DNA from: a virus
Direction: 5' to 3' (one strand)
Length of the DNA: 64,000 bases
IMG/VR virus record: IMGVR_UViG_3300043449_000929
Location: 1 to 64,000 of that record
The notes below the pieces were generated by a model. It was given only the letters and a program-made list of their open reading frames with translations, ran no database searches and was not told where the DNA came from. The position numbers and the translations under genes are program-made. Position 1 is the first letter of the stretch; every line of letters starts with the position of its first letter. Positions 42,176 through 49,417 of this stretch are shown here, in pieces.

Positions 42176-43069
42176 ATGGCAAAGAGAGACCTACACGCCG
42201 AAATCACCGCCCGTATTGTGGCGTTGCTCGACGCTGGCACGATCCCGTGGCGCAAGCCCTGGAGCGAGACCAACACCGGCTTTGGCGCCATGCCGCGCAA
42301 CGCCGTGACGCGCCGCGCCTACTCCGGCGCGAATGTCGTTCTGTTGTGGGCTACGGCCCAGGAACGCGGCTATGAACAGCCCCGGTGGGCGACGTTCAAG
42401 CAGATCGCAGAAGCGGGCGGCAACGTCCGCAAGGGCGAGAAGTCAACGCCGGTTATCTATACGAGCAGCATCGAGAAGACCGACGAGGAGACCGGCAAGC
42501 TTCGCCGCATCGCCTTTCTCAAATCCTTCAACGTCTTCAACATCGCGCAGTGTGACAACGTGGACGCTCTACAGGAAGAACGCGCGCCGCGCATTATCAA
42601 CCCCGGCCAGCGCGACGAGATCGCGGAAGGCTTCATCGCCTCGACCGGCGCGGAAGTCAGGCACGGCGAGGCGCGCGCCTACTACACGACAGCGGGAGAC
42701 TATATCAACCTCCCGATGTTCGAGAGCTTCACCAGCGCGCCGGAATACTACAGCACCGCCTTTCACGAGCTGACCCACTGGACCGGCGCATCGCACCGGC
42801 TCAACCGGGAATTTGGCAAGCGCTTTGGCGATCATTCCTACGCCGCCGAGGAACTTGTCGCGGAACTTGGCTCAGCGTTCGTTTGCGCCGAGTTCGGTCT
42901 GGACAACCACACCTTGGACAATTCCGCAGCCTACATTGCGTCATGGAAAAAGCGCCTCACGGAGAACGATAAGTTGTTTGTCGCCGCCGCCTCCCACGCA
43001 TCCAAGGCCGTTGACTTCATGCGCGGCCTCGCTCTTGAGGCCGACACAGAGGAGCCAATCGCAGCATGA
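42176..43069 (+). CDS. ArdC-like anti-restriction protein
   Basis: 297 aa. N-terminal ssDNA-binding ArdC domain (IPWRKPWSE at 23-31, RRAYSGANVVLLW at 46-58, YEQPRWATFKQ at 66-76, GEKSTPVIY). C-terminal zincin-like metalloprotease domain with HELTH (197-201) and a downstream acidic helix EELVAELG (225-232). ArdC proteins protect incoming DNA against host restriction. Start has CAGGAGAGAGAGACC. It would act on first entry or at induction. Confidence 0.85.
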   Translation: MAKRDLHAEITARIVALLDAGTIPWRKPWSETNTGFGAMPRNAVTRRAYSGANVVLLWATAQERGYEQPRWATFKQIAEAGGNVRKGEKSTPVIYTSSIEKTDEETGKLRRIAFLKSFNVFNIAQCDNVDALQEERAPRIINPGQRDEIAEGFIASTGAEVRHGEARAYYTTAGDYINLPMFESFTSAPEYYSTAFHELTHWTGASHRLNREFGKRFGDHSYAAEELVAELGSAFVCAEFGLDNHTLDNSAAYIASWKKRLTENDKLFVAAASHASKAVDFMRGLALEADTEEPIAA

Positions 43070-43084
43070 CGTTTGCCTTTTGGG

Positions 43085-43105
43085 GGCGGGACCGAACATC
43101 CCGCC
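43085..43105 (+). promoter_or_regulatory. Post-stop GC hairpin b
   Basis: GGCGGGA/TCCCGCC, 7-bp perfect stem 16 nt after the ArdC stop. Confidence 0.6.
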
Positions 43106-43118
43106 GCCCAATGGGGAA

Positions 43119-43130
43119 CCGTTACAGCGG
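43119..43130 (+). promoter_or_regulatory. UUACAG hairpin 3
   Basis: Short stem CCG/CGG, loop TTACAG, 27 nt before ATG 43154. The weakest stem of the set. Confidence 0.65.
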
Positions 43131-43153
43131 GACCACAGAAGGAGAGAGAGACC

Positions 43154-43576
43154 ATGGGACTCGATATGTATCTAAACGGAAGGCTTTCTATCATTCCGAA
43201 ACGGGACGACAGCGAGCAAAAAATCGACGGGAAGCGAGTCAAGGAAATAACCGTTGAGTTAGGATACTGGCACAAACATCCCGATTTGCATGGATATATC
43301 GTCAACACTTTCGCGGGCGGGGATGACAATTGCCAAGCAATCCGCCTCGACCGGGAAGACGTTGAAAAGATCATATCCGCCATCGAGAACGACGACTTAG
43401 CCCACGGGACGGAAGGATTTTTTTTCGGGAAATCCTACCAACCCGGCGAAACAAACGAATACGGATCATACGAAGATCAGAAAAAGGACGATCTAGAAAT
43501 CTTCAAATCAGCCATCGAATGGTTGAAAAATGAAGACGATAAAAACTGGCGCGATATTGAATACGAAGCCAGTTAG
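43154..43576 (+). CDS. MGLDMYL-family phage protein
   Basis: 140 aa from ATG 43154 (AAGGAGAGAGAG upstream). MGLDMYLNGR at the start, ELGYWHKHPDLHGYIV in the middle, then DNCQAIRLDREDVEKI and EGFFFG are the ordered motifs of a widespread small family on phages and plasmids. Its biochemical role is not established. Codon use is somewhat more AT-rich than its neighbours. Confidence 0.7.
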   Translation: MGLDMYLNGRLSIIPKRDDSEQKIDGKRVKEITVELGYWHKHPDLHGYIVNTFAGGDDNCQAIRLDREDVEKIISAIENDDLAHGTEGFFFGKSYQPGETNEYGSYEDQKKDDLEIFKSAIEWLKNEDDKNWRDIEYEAS

Positions 43577-43589
43577 TGAGCCTCACACC

Positions 43590-43613
43590 CTGCCCATCAG
43601 CAACGGTGGGCAG
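43590..43613 (+). promoter_or_regulatory. Post-stop GC hairpin c
   Basis: CTGCCCA/TGGGCAG, 7-bp perfect stem 13 nt after the stop of 43154-43576. Confidence 0.6.
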
Positions 43614-43636
43614 ACTGGGAAGCTTACAGGCAACCC

Positions 43637-43652
43637 CCGCTTTACAGAGCGG
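43637..43652 (+). promoter_or_regulatory. UUACAG hairpin 4
   Basis: Stem CCGCT/AGCGG closed by a U-A pair, loop TTACAG, 22 nt before ATG 43669. Confidence 0.8.
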
Positions 43653-43668
43653 AGACAGGAGAGAGAAC

Positions 43669-43764
43669 ATGCAATCGACCTTGCTTATCATGGAAGCGAC
43701 CGCCGCCGCCATCCTGACGACCGTTTACGCGCAGCCGGTGGTTGCGTGGCTTATCGCGAAGTAA
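43669..43764 (+). CDS. 31-residue single-helix membrane peptide
   Basis: ATG 43669 with CAGGAGAGAGAAC upstream and a UUACAG hairpin before it. The product is one hydrophobic helix (LIMEATAAAILTTVYAQPVV) ending AWLIAK. The conserved upstream element argues that the peptide is made although it is very short. Confidence 0.65.
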   Translation: MQSTLLIMEATAAAILTTVYAQPVVAWLIAK

Positions 43765-43774
43765 GGGGCCGACG

Positions 43775-43957
43775 ATGTATTACACCTACAGCAGGCACCG
43801 CAGCAGGGACGCCGCCGAGTCCGCACTGGAGGAGTATTTCGCGACCGGAGAAGTCAGCGACGGAGAATGGCCGCGCATTAAATATGAGCGAAGCCGTGGT
43901 TGGTTAGTCCAGTTCTACGACTGGACATATCCGACCTTTGAAGCGCCGACACGCTGA
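43775..43957 (+). CDS. Small protein, unknown
   Basis: 60 aa from ATG 43775 (AAGGGG upstream). The only gene in this operon part, apart from 45366-45581, without its own UUACAG hairpin; it follows the membrane peptide by 10 bp and is probably translated from the same unit. It ends in an aromatic segment (GWLVQFYDWTYP). Function unknown. Confidence 0.6.
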   Translation: MYYTYSRHRSRDAAESALEEYFATGEVSDGEWPRIKYERSRGWLVQFYDWTYPTFEAPTR

Positions 43958-43967
43958 GCCTCACGCC

Positions 43968-43989
43968 GGGGGCGGGTGACGCCGCCCCC
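43968..43989 (+). promoter_or_regulatory. Post-stop GC hairpin d
   Basis: GGGGGCGG-GTGACG-CCGCCCCC, 8-bp perfect stem 10 nt after the stop of 43775-43957. Confidence 0.6.
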
Positions 43990-44011
43990 CACGGGAAGCT
44001 TAGGCGACCTG

Positions 44012-44027
44012 CCGTCTTACAGGACGG
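44012..44027 (+). promoter_or_regulatory. UUACAG hairpin 5
   Basis: Stem CCGTC/GACGG closed by C-G, loop TTACAG, 24 nt before ATG 44046; a further G.U pair extends it. Confidence 0.8.
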
Positions 44028-44045
44028 TCACACAGGAGAGAGAAC

Positions 44046-44228
44046 ATGCGCAAACAGAAGAACACGACCCGCAAGGCCAAGAACGCCGCCAATATGGAAT
44101 CGACCCATTGGGACTTTTTCCTATACAGCGGCGAATGGTTTGCCCGCCTTTCATTCCCCGACGCTAAGACAGTCCGCAAGCTGTTTCCTGGCGCCAAGGT
44201 GGAAGGGCAAAGTGTTTATTTAGCCTGA
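44046..44228 (+). CDS. Small basic protein, unknown
   Basis: 60 aa. A basic lead (MRKQKNTTRKAKNAANM) followed by an aromatic strand pair (WDFFLYSGEWFARLSF) and FPGAKVEGQSVYLA. CAGGAGAGAGAAC precedes the start. A nucleic-acid-binding role is possible from charge; nothing more can be said. Confidence 0.6.
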   Translation: MRKQKNTTRKAKNAANMESTHWDFFLYSGEWFARLSFPDAKTVRKLFPGAKVEGQSVYLA

Positions 44229-44238
44229 CCCTTTCGGC

Positions 44239-44262
44239 ATAGGGACGGACGCCCGCCCCTAT
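44239..44262 (+). promoter_or_regulatory. Post-stop GC hairpin e
   Basis: ATAGGG-a-CGG/CCG-c-CCCTAT: two stacked stems separated by an A/C mismatch, 11 nt after the stop of 44046-44228. Confidence 0.55.
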
Positions 44263-44280
44263 CGCGAAGCGGTCAGCTTC

Positions 44281-44296
44281 CCGCGTTACAGCGCGG
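44281..44296 (+). promoter_or_regulatory. UUACAG hairpin 6
   Basis: Stem CCGCG/CGCGG, loop TTACAG, 22 nt before ATG 44313. Nearly identical to hairpin 7 together with its flank, so one is a recent copy of the other. Confidence 0.8.
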
Positions 44297-44312
44297 AATA
44301 TAGGAGAGAGAG

Positions 44313-44657
44313 ATGATAAACTGCAAGGTTCAAGCAAACGGCGATTTGCTAGTCACAGCCGACAACGAGGCGCGCAACTATATCCGCGAGCATATCGAAC
44401 GCGGCTATTGGACGACGTTTTATGAATTGTTCGAGCCATTCTTTACGAATGGTTCCTATGAGCCGTTCGACGCCGGGAACGCTGATCCTTTTGTCGGGCT
44501 TACAAGCGCACCGTGCATCGCTGAGGCTATCTGTCATCCAGACGAAGGCCCCCGCAAAGTGGATGGCCGTCTATGGTGGTTTCCGAACTACATGGTTTGC
44601 GACCCGCTGGACGAGCTAAAGAATAAGGGCCGCACCGTCTTTGCGCTTGCGGAATAA
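44313..44657 (+). CDS. Small phage protein, unknown
   Basis: 114 aa. MINCKVQANGDLLVTADNEARNYI gives a strand then a helix; WTTFYELFEPFFTNG and a Trp-rich end (RLWWFPNYMVCDPLDEL) follow. This arrangement resembles small early proteins carried by phages and plasmids but no function is established. TAGGAGAGAGAG precedes ATG. Confidence 0.65.
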   Translation: MINCKVQANGDLLVTADNEARNYIREHIERGYWTTFYELFEPFFTNGSYEPFDAGNADPFVGLTSAPCIAEAICHPDEGPRKVDGRLWWFPNYMVCDPLDELKNKGRTVFALAE

Positions 44658-44670
44658 CCCCAGCCTATTC

Positions 44671-44686
44671 CCGCGTTACAGCGCGG
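44671..44686 (+). promoter_or_regulatory. UUACAG hairpin 7
   Basis: Stem CCGCG/CGCGG, loop TTACAG, 25 nt before ATG 44706. The preceding ACCCCAGCCTAT (44657-44668) recurs at 44987-44998. Confidence 0.8.
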
Positions 44687-44705
44687 AATAAAGGAGAGAG
44701 AAGCC

Positions 44706-44987
44706 ATGAGCGAGCAAATAAACTTTAAGCGCTTCCACAATTTCGAGGCGCGCTACCATCGCAACGGCATTTGCGGCGTTGGGTTCTACGCTTGCAAATT
44801 CCTGTATGTTGACGAGCGAGGACGCGCCATCGACGAAATCATAGCCGCCTACTTTCCCAAAGATGGAGAGACAGCAGAATATTATGCGGTAATGTCCGAT
44901 GATATTGGATGCAGATGGCGCGGCGATCATTTCGTTGACGACCTACGCGACGCAATAGAAACCTACGGCGCTTTGGCCCACGCCTGA
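44706..44987 (+). CDS. Small protein, unknown
   Basis: 93 aa. A basic-aromatic start (FKRFHNFEARYHRNG), a Cys in GFYACKFLY, and an acidic end. AAGGAGAGAGAAGCC precedes ATG. No family recognised. Confidence 0.6.
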   Translation: MSEQINFKRFHNFEARYHRNGICGVGFYACKFLYVDERGRAIDEIIAAYFPKDGETAEYYAVMSDDIGCRWRGDHFVDDLRDAIETYGALAHA

Positions 44988-45000
44988 CCCCAGCCTATAG

Positions 45001-45022
45001 AGCGTCAGTCCCGGCTGGCGCT
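45001..45022 (+). promoter_or_regulatory. Post-stop GC hairpin f
   Basis: AGCGTCAG/CTGGCGCT, 8-bp stem with one G.U, 14 nt after the stop of 44706-44987. Confidence 0.55.
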
Positions 45023-45029
45023 TTATGGG

Positions 45030-45047
45030 AAGCGGTTACAGCCGTTT
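45030..45047 (+). promoter_or_regulatory. UUACAG hairpin 8
   Basis: Stem AAGCGG/CCGTTT (one G.U), loop TTACAG, 28 nt before ATG 45069. Confidence 0.75.
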
Positions 45048-45068
45048 CGTTAGAAGGAGTAGAGAGCA

Positions 45069-45353
45069 ATGAGAAAGATCAGAATAACGGCCAAGTTCGA
45101 GAACAGCCCGCAAACGCTTGGATGGATTGCATGGGTTACGGGGGATGAATACGGGCCGCACTATCTAGGCAACACGCACACTTCTTTTTGTGAAGCTATA
45201 GAAACAGCGGCACGAGTCATTATGTCGCAGAACCCAATGGCACGAATTTCGAGCTATGATCCAACGCCCGCGCAAATGAAAAAAGCAGCGCGCGCCGTCG
45301 CATGGCAAAACGATCAATCGTTTTTTACCCATGACTGGGTGAAAATTCAGTAA
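45069..45353 (+). CDS. Small protein, unknown
   Basis: 94 aa. MRKIRITAKFENSPQTLGWI forms strands; ETAARVIMSQNP is a helix; the end is aromatic and basic. GAAGGAGTAGAGAG precedes ATG. No family recognised; expression is linked to the hairpin operon. Confidence 0.6.
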   Translation: MRKIRITAKFENSPQTLGWIAWVTGDEYGPHYLGNTHTSFCEAIETAARVIMSQNPMARISSYDPTPAQMKKAARAVAWQNDQSFFTHDWVKIQ

Positions 45354-45365
45354 GGAGCCACGCCA

Positions 45366-45581
45366 ATGCGTAAACTTATAACCGCCGCCGCCTTCCTGGC
45401 CGCGACCGCTGCTAACGCCGGTTACTTATATGAGCCGCCGCAGATCAGCCCATACGAGCGGAACCAGCGCCAAATGCAGCAACAGCTCGACGACATACAA
45501 AGGATGCAGCAGCTCCAAATCATGCGGCAGCAGGAACAGCTAGAGCAGCAGCGCCGGGATATGATGCTTTTTGGACGCTAA
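45366..45581 (+). CDS. Secreted Gln-rich coiled-coil protein
   Basis: 71 aa. Signal peptide MRKLITAAAFLAATAANA with a likely cut after ANA, then YLYEPPQISPYE and a Gln/Arg-rich helix (about residues 35-68). Likely a periplasmic protein. It follows its neighbour by 12 bp with AAGGAG and has no hairpin of its own. An envelope-modifying or exclusion role is possible but not shown. Confidence 0.65.
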   Translation: MRKLITAAAFLAATAANAGYLYEPPQISPYERNQRQMQQQLDDIQRMQQLQIMRQQEQLEQQRRDMMLFGR

Positions 45582-45588
45582 ACAAACC

Positions 45589-45621
45589 GCCCCCGGCAGT
45601 TACAGCTACCGGGGGCTTTTT
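45589..45621 (+). terminator. Rho-independent terminator with UUACAG loop
   Basis: GCCCCCGG-CAG / CTA-CCGGGGGC stem (one C/A mismatch), loop TTACAG (45600-45605), then five T. It ends the hairpin operon and has the same loop as the gene-start hairpins. Confidence 0.85.
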
Positions 45622-45677
45622 CAGCGCACGCAGACGGAGAGAGAGACTCGAAATCCGCGCGGCCAGGATGCTATATC

Positions 45678-45878
45678 ATGACAATGAGCCTAGAAGCCAA
45701 GGAATATATGCGGCGCAGCCGGGACAAACGCCAAGCCCAAGGCGGGAAGCAAGTCGCCGTTATGCTTACACCGGAAGAAAACGCCGCCCTTGAAAAACTC
45801 AAGTCAAAGCTAGGGTTAAACGCCCGCGACTCTATCGGCAAGGCGCTACTGGACGCCGCCCGTCGCGTTAAAATCTGA
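45678..45878 (+). CDS. Small ribbon-helix-helix-like protein
   Basis: 66 aa (ATG 45684 is an alternative). A basic start then QVAVMLTPEENAALEKLKSKLGLNARDSIGKAL, a strand-helix-helix pattern like small plasmid-type repressors. It lies after the operon terminator, so it depends on read-through or its own start; GGAGAGAGAGAC occurs about 35 nt upstream. A candidate regulator of the ArdC operon. Confidence 0.6.
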   Translation: MTMSLEAKEYMRRSRDKRQAQGGKQVAVMLTPEENAALEKLKSKLGLNARDSIGKALLDAARRVKI

Positions 45879-45924
45879 ACAAGCCCAGGCCCAGCTCGTT
45901 TCGTCCCGGCCAGCCAAAAAACAG

Positions 45925-45968
45925 ACCGCCCCGTGTTCGCCCTCACATGCGCGCGGGGCGGTTTTTTT
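45925..45968. terminator. Bidirectional terminator between convergent operons
   Basis: ACCGCCCC (45925-45932) and GGGGCGGT (45955-45962), 8-bp stem. Seven T follow on the + strand; on the - strand the stem is followed by CTGTTTTTT. It separates the + operon from the - replication operon. Confidence 0.85.
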
Positions 45969-46152
45969 ATTCCGCGCGTTTTCCAATCACCGCATAAAGA
46001 TGGTCTATCTCGGAATAGTATTCCTCAATAACCTCCTCTGCCCGCGCCAAATTGATCTGCGCGTCCCTCGCGCGCCGCGCCTGTTCTACGTGATCGTAGC
46101 GGTTATCGTGCAGCTTCTTCCAGATCGCAGTCTCGACTTCAACAGTTCCCAT
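45967..46152 (-). CDS. Small helical protein, end of replication operon
   Basis: 61 aa. Helical with alternating charge (KKLHDNRYDHVEQARRARDAQ). AGGGGG lies five bases before the start. It is the last gene before the bidirectional terminator. Function unknown. Confidence 0.6.
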   Translation of the reverse strand: MGTVEVETAIWKKLHDNRYDHVEQARRARDAQINLARAEEVIEEYYSEIDHLYAVIGKRAE

Positions 46153-46161
46153 CGCAGCCCC

Positions 46162-46332
46162 CTACCGCACTCTCGACAAATCTTCTCGGACGCACGCCAC
46201 GCGAACGCCATCAAAGATGGCTATTATCAATCCGCTGCAAATTGACTCGACAAAGCCGCAATCGCCATTGCGGAACCGACCGAATATCGTGCAGCGTTTC
46301 AATCTCACCCTATCCCCAACATTTAGCCTCAC
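46162..46332 (-). CDS. Small KOW-like protein
   Basis: 56 aa, GTG start at 46332 with AGGAG seven bases before it; found by reading the gap. VGDRVRLKRCTIFGRFRNGDCGFVES is the beta-barrel opening of KOW/SH3-type domains, followed by two further strands. It may bind RNA or a ribosome-linked partner; the fold is inferred from pattern. Confidence 0.6.
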   Translation of the reverse strand: MRLNVGDRVRLKRCTIFGRFRNGDCGFVESICSGLIIAIFDGVRVACVREDLSRVR

Positions 46333-46341
46333 GCCAAACTC

Positions 46342-48714
46342 CTATTTTAGAAACGTGTAAGACACAGCCTTGCGGCCAACGTGCTTGCTGTCTTCGCCTA
46401 CCAGCTCCTCTATCCGCTCGGATTCTTTCAGCGCAGACAAAACCTCTTCAAGTCTCCGAGACGGGAGACGAACACTCCGAATAAGACTCGCGCGCGTGGC
46501 TCGTTTATTCCGCTTCAAAAACCCGAGAACCTTATTGACCTCGCCCTCCCAGGACGAATCCGAAATCTTATCCTCTGAACTGACGACCATGCTATCGACG
46601 CAGGAAAAGACAAACTCTTCCGCCCAAGCGAGATCCGTTACGGTCACGGCTGGCTTGCGCCAATCAATCCCGATGGCACGAATGGTTGCAACCTTAATCG
46701 TATTCTCGGCGGCGCGGGCGTAGAGCGGACTTATGTCGTCCCGCATTTTGTCAGCACGATCTTCTATGTCTATCCAAGCCAGCTTCGCTTCGTCGTCTGC
46801 AAATGGGACAAACTCAGGCGGCGCTGTTACCGGCGTGACGCCATCACCATGAAACGGAGCGGAGGTAAGACCGTCTCGGTGATAAACACCCCGGCAAGCT
46901 TCAATCAGGTCAGCAGGAACATCACTCGCAAAGCTTTCTGGTTGCAGCTTTGCTGGTTTGTCGTCGCTTTTGATAATGATGAAGCGATTAAGAAGACCAT
47001 TTGTTATCTCCGACGCAGACAGCCGTGAATATAGTTCGTCCTCTGTTGCTACGCCGAAAATAATTAGGTGCGGCCAATAAATTCGCGCAGCCTGCCGTGC
47101 GGCGGATTCTGAAGAAGTGAATATCCTGAACGACGCCGACCACAGTGAGCGATTGGTTGACGACAGCCCGGTTTCGTAAGAAGCCGCGTTCCGGCTTGAC
47201 CCCTTACCCATGAAGTTAGCGATCTCATCCATGCAGCAAATGAGATTAGGCTGGCGGGATAAGGCGCTGGTTATTGATACGTCAGACTTAAATTCTGACG
47301 GGCCAAGATGGTTCTCTAGACCGCAAGCGCGAACGACTTCGGCAATGCAGTCAAGAGGGTGCTGCTTCCCGTATCCGGTTGGGCAGCAGCAAATCATATA
47401 AAGAGCAGTTGATGATCCAGTTGGGCCGCGATACTGGCGTCCCGCGAGCAACCCTACCGTAGCGATGGCCGCAGCCATAGCAAACATTGGCTGTTGACGG
47501 CGCGCAGTATGGTTGCCATGCGCGGCAAGCATACCGAGCAGCCCAGGCGCCTGAGTTATATCCATGAGTGACTTATTCGGGCGAGGCGCGATCTCCGCTT
47601 TGACGGGCGGCAGTTCGATAGGCGCGGCAGGCGCAGGCTCGGCTTCGACCGAATCTTGCTCAAGGCGATTAAGCTGCGACAGATCGACCTTCACGTAGCC
47701 TTGCAAAATATCGGACAGGTATCGGAAGGCTTCGCCAGAGGTGAGACGACGCGCGCGGGCGACGAGATCAATCGGGCTATATCCCTTATCACCGTCTCCG
47801 AAATCGACGATGGTATGGCGATGGACGTTGATCTTCAGATTGCGTTCACGGTCAGCGTCGGCCTTCCCGGTTCCAGACTGCGACCAGACACCAACAGCCT
47901 CAAAACCAGACGAGGTTCTGCGCAGCTTGAACAGGTTCAGCGCCAGAATCCATTTCTCAGGCTGAGACCATGCTTCTTCGTTGAGCTGGCGGTAAGGGTG
48001 ACTGTCATCGAAGTTCTGAAAACGCGGGTCGCCAGCTTTTGCTGCTTTGTCCAAAGCATAAGAGTGCGGCATCGCGTCAGGGTTATAGCCGTGTTCGCGC
48101 AGGACGTTGGACAGAATCTCGAACGTGTTCTCCGGCAGCTCAGGAAGATCGCTCGGCTCTATCTCATCGAGGGCGTAGTTCCCGGTCCAGACATAAGGAA
48201 CGCCAGTCTTAGGATGTATCGACGGCGGCAAAACAGTCTGCTTTCCTTCACCGAGAACATCGACCAGACGCACGATCCGACCGTCAGGCTTTGTCCCGTT
48301 GAAGAAAGATGAAACGACTGTCTTTGAGCGGAAAAAGAATGTCGCGCCTTTCTGGCCGCGCTTGACGACATCAGTGTAAGGCAGCGCGCGACGAACATCA
48401 TCAACGGCGTCGTCATCGTCAACGTCTATTGCGACGACATACTGAGACGCGCGACCAAGGACGAGACAGATACCGCCGTCTGGTTTCTCCGACCAAGAAT
48501 TAACCTGCCATGTTGACGGCATGTTAGTGGCGTAGCGTGAAGTCCAGCTTGTCATGGGCCTCCATTCACCGGAGTGATAGTCGGCTGGTATCTTGTCTCC
48601 AGGCATACACGGAATAACGCAGAAGCCATGCTCGATTAGCTTCTTGCCATAAACACCATAGGGGGAAGTCAAGGCGCATCTCTCCCGCACGAACAAATCC
48701 AAATCATCAGGCAA
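46342..48714 (-). CDS. Primase-polymerase / DUF3987-type helicase fusion
   Basis: 790 aa. Residues 20-210 look like a bifunctional primase-polymerase domain: acidic metal-binding patch VVAIDVDDDD (about 91-100) and a basic strand RGQKGATFFFRS. Residues 370-790 resemble DUF3987-type helicase proteins: Walker A-like CCPTGYGKQ, with an unusual GYGKQ where GxGKT/S is expected, and Walker B-like LICCMDEIANF. The end is a winged-helix-like segment. It likely primes and unwinds at the origin. Confidence 0.75.
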   Translation of the reverse strand: MPDDLDLFVRERCALTSPYGVYGKKLIEHGFCVIPCMPGDKIPADYHSGEWRPMTSWTSRYATNMPSTWQVNSWSEKPDGGICLVLGRASQYVVAIDVDDDDAVDDVRRALPYTDVVKRGQKGATFFFRSKTVVSSFFNGTKPDGRIVRLVDVLGEGKQTVLPPSIHPKTGVPYVWTGNYALDEIEPSDLPELPENTFEILSNVLREHGYNPDAMPHSYALDKAAKAGDPRFQNFDDSHPYRQLNEEAWSQPEKWILALNLFKLRRTSSGFEAVGVWSQSGTGKADADRERNLKINVHRHTIVDFGDGDKGYSPIDLVARARRLTSGEAFRYLSDILQGYVKVDLSQLNRLEQDSVEAEPAPAAPIELPPVKAEIAPRPNKSLMDITQAPGLLGMLAAHGNHTARRQQPMFAMAAAIATVGLLAGRQYRGPTGSSTALYMICCCPTGYGKQHPLDCIAEVVRACGLENHLGPSEFKSDVSITSALSRQPNLICCMDEIANFMGKGSSRNAASYETGLSSTNRSLWSASFRIFTSSESAARQAARIYWPHLIIFGVATEDELYSRLSASEITNGLLNRFIIIKSDDKPAKLQPESFASDVPADLIEACRGVYHRDGLTSAPFHGDGVTPVTAPPEFVPFADDEAKLAWIDIEDRADKMRDDISPLYARAAENTIKVATIRAIGIDWRKPAVTVTDLAWAEEFVFSCVDSMVVSSEDKISDSSWEGEVNKVLGFLKRNKRATRASLIRSVRLPSRRLEEVLSALKESERIEELVGEDSKHVGRKAVSYTFLK

Positions 48715-48914
48715 GAATAAGCGTTGTGCGGTGGTCCCAAGTCAGTATCGAGGGCATAGCCCTGCATCATACGATGCTTGACATCAGGATAAGGCACATA
48801 GCGATAGGCTACGCTTAGTCCACCAGTTCCGGTTTCTTTGTTTTTGTTTTGATCGGCTGTTCGGTGAGCAGTTCGGTCAGGCTGTTCGGTAATTCCAGGC
48901 GTCGAAATCTGCAT
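48669..48914 (-). CDS. Small protein overlapping the primase start
   Basis: Up to 81 aa. The second half (YRYVPYPDVKHRMMQGYALD, then LGPPHNAYSCLMIW and a Cys pair) resembles a small phage family with the order RYVPY..V..GW...GPHG.YS.LM; the first half reads the neighbour gene in another frame, so the true start may be GTG at about 48785. It overlaps the primase by 46 bp. Confidence 0.5.
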   Translation of the reverse strand: MQISTPGITEQPDRTAHRTADQNKNKETGTGGLSVAYRYVPYPDVKHRMMQGYALDTDLGPPHNAYSCLMIWICSCGRDAP

Positions 48915-49129
48915 AGGAGATACCCAAGGTTCAAGACGCCAAGAGCCATATTGTAAGTCACGCCGGGAGGAACCTCGTGCAACGTCGCGACGAAATCCCC
49001 ATCGACCCCCATCTCGATAGACCGCAGCGTATAGACTTCGCCCAAGGTCAACCGGGATGGGCCGTAAGCACCGTCGCTGTCGTCTATGCAGACAATCTCA
49101 GTGCCGGGAGGCGTGTCGGGGGAAATCAT
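48815..49129 (-). CDS. Small beta protein, unknown
   Basis: 104 aa from ATG 49129, overlapping the upstream stop as ATGA, with AGAGGTGG before it. GTEIVCIDDSDGAYGPSRLT and VYTLRSIEMGVDG then FRRLELPNS suggest a small barrel like those in phage early operons (a CIDD...L..G..Y.V family). Function unknown. Confidence 0.65.
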   Translation of the reverse strand: MISPDTPPGTEIVCIDDSDGAYGPSRLTLGEVYTLRSIEMGVDGDFVATLHEVPPGVTYNMALGVLNLGYLLCRFRRLELPNSLTELLTEQPIKTKTKKPELVD

Positions 49130-49239
49130 TTCCACCTCTTTGGATCATCATCGCCGCAGAACAGCAGGTTGACGACGAAACCGCAGAACGCCCCGACCGT
49201 GACACAAATCACGGCTTGCATGATCTGGTCTTCAGTCAT
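49126..49239 (-). CDS. 37-residue membrane peptide
   Basis: MTEDQIMQAVICVTVGAFCG then FVVNLLFCGDDDPKRWK: one membrane helix with an acidic-basic cytoplasmic tail. Both ends overlap neighbours by four bases (ATGA), which supports it as a real gene. Confidence 0.6.
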   Translation of the reverse strand: MTEDQIMQAVICVTVGAFCGFVVNLLFCGDDDPKRWK

Positions 49240-49406
49240 TTCGCCGCCTCCTCGCTCATGACAGAGACGTCGCGCCACTCTTCAGTGTATTCGATGCGGC
49301 CAAGGCCGCCGCGTGTGATCTTCCACTGCTGCTGTAGAATGTAACGCCCATCGCGAATGACGAAGCGCAGATACATCGTCGGCTTCTCTTCAGTCCACTG
49401 CCCCAT
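49236..49406 (-). CDS. Small beta protein, unknown
   Basis: 56 aa from ATG 49406 with TGAGGAGAGAGAGC before it, the strongest ribosome-binding site of this stretch. The product has strands with many aromatic and charged residues (YLRFVIRDGRYILQQQW, IEYTEEWRDVSVM). It overlaps the next start by four bases. Function unknown. Confidence 0.65.
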   Translation of the reverse strand: MGQWTEEKPTMYLRFVIRDGRYILQQQWKITRGGLGRIEYTEEWRDVSVMSEEAAK

Positions 49407-49417
49407 GCTCTCTCTCC

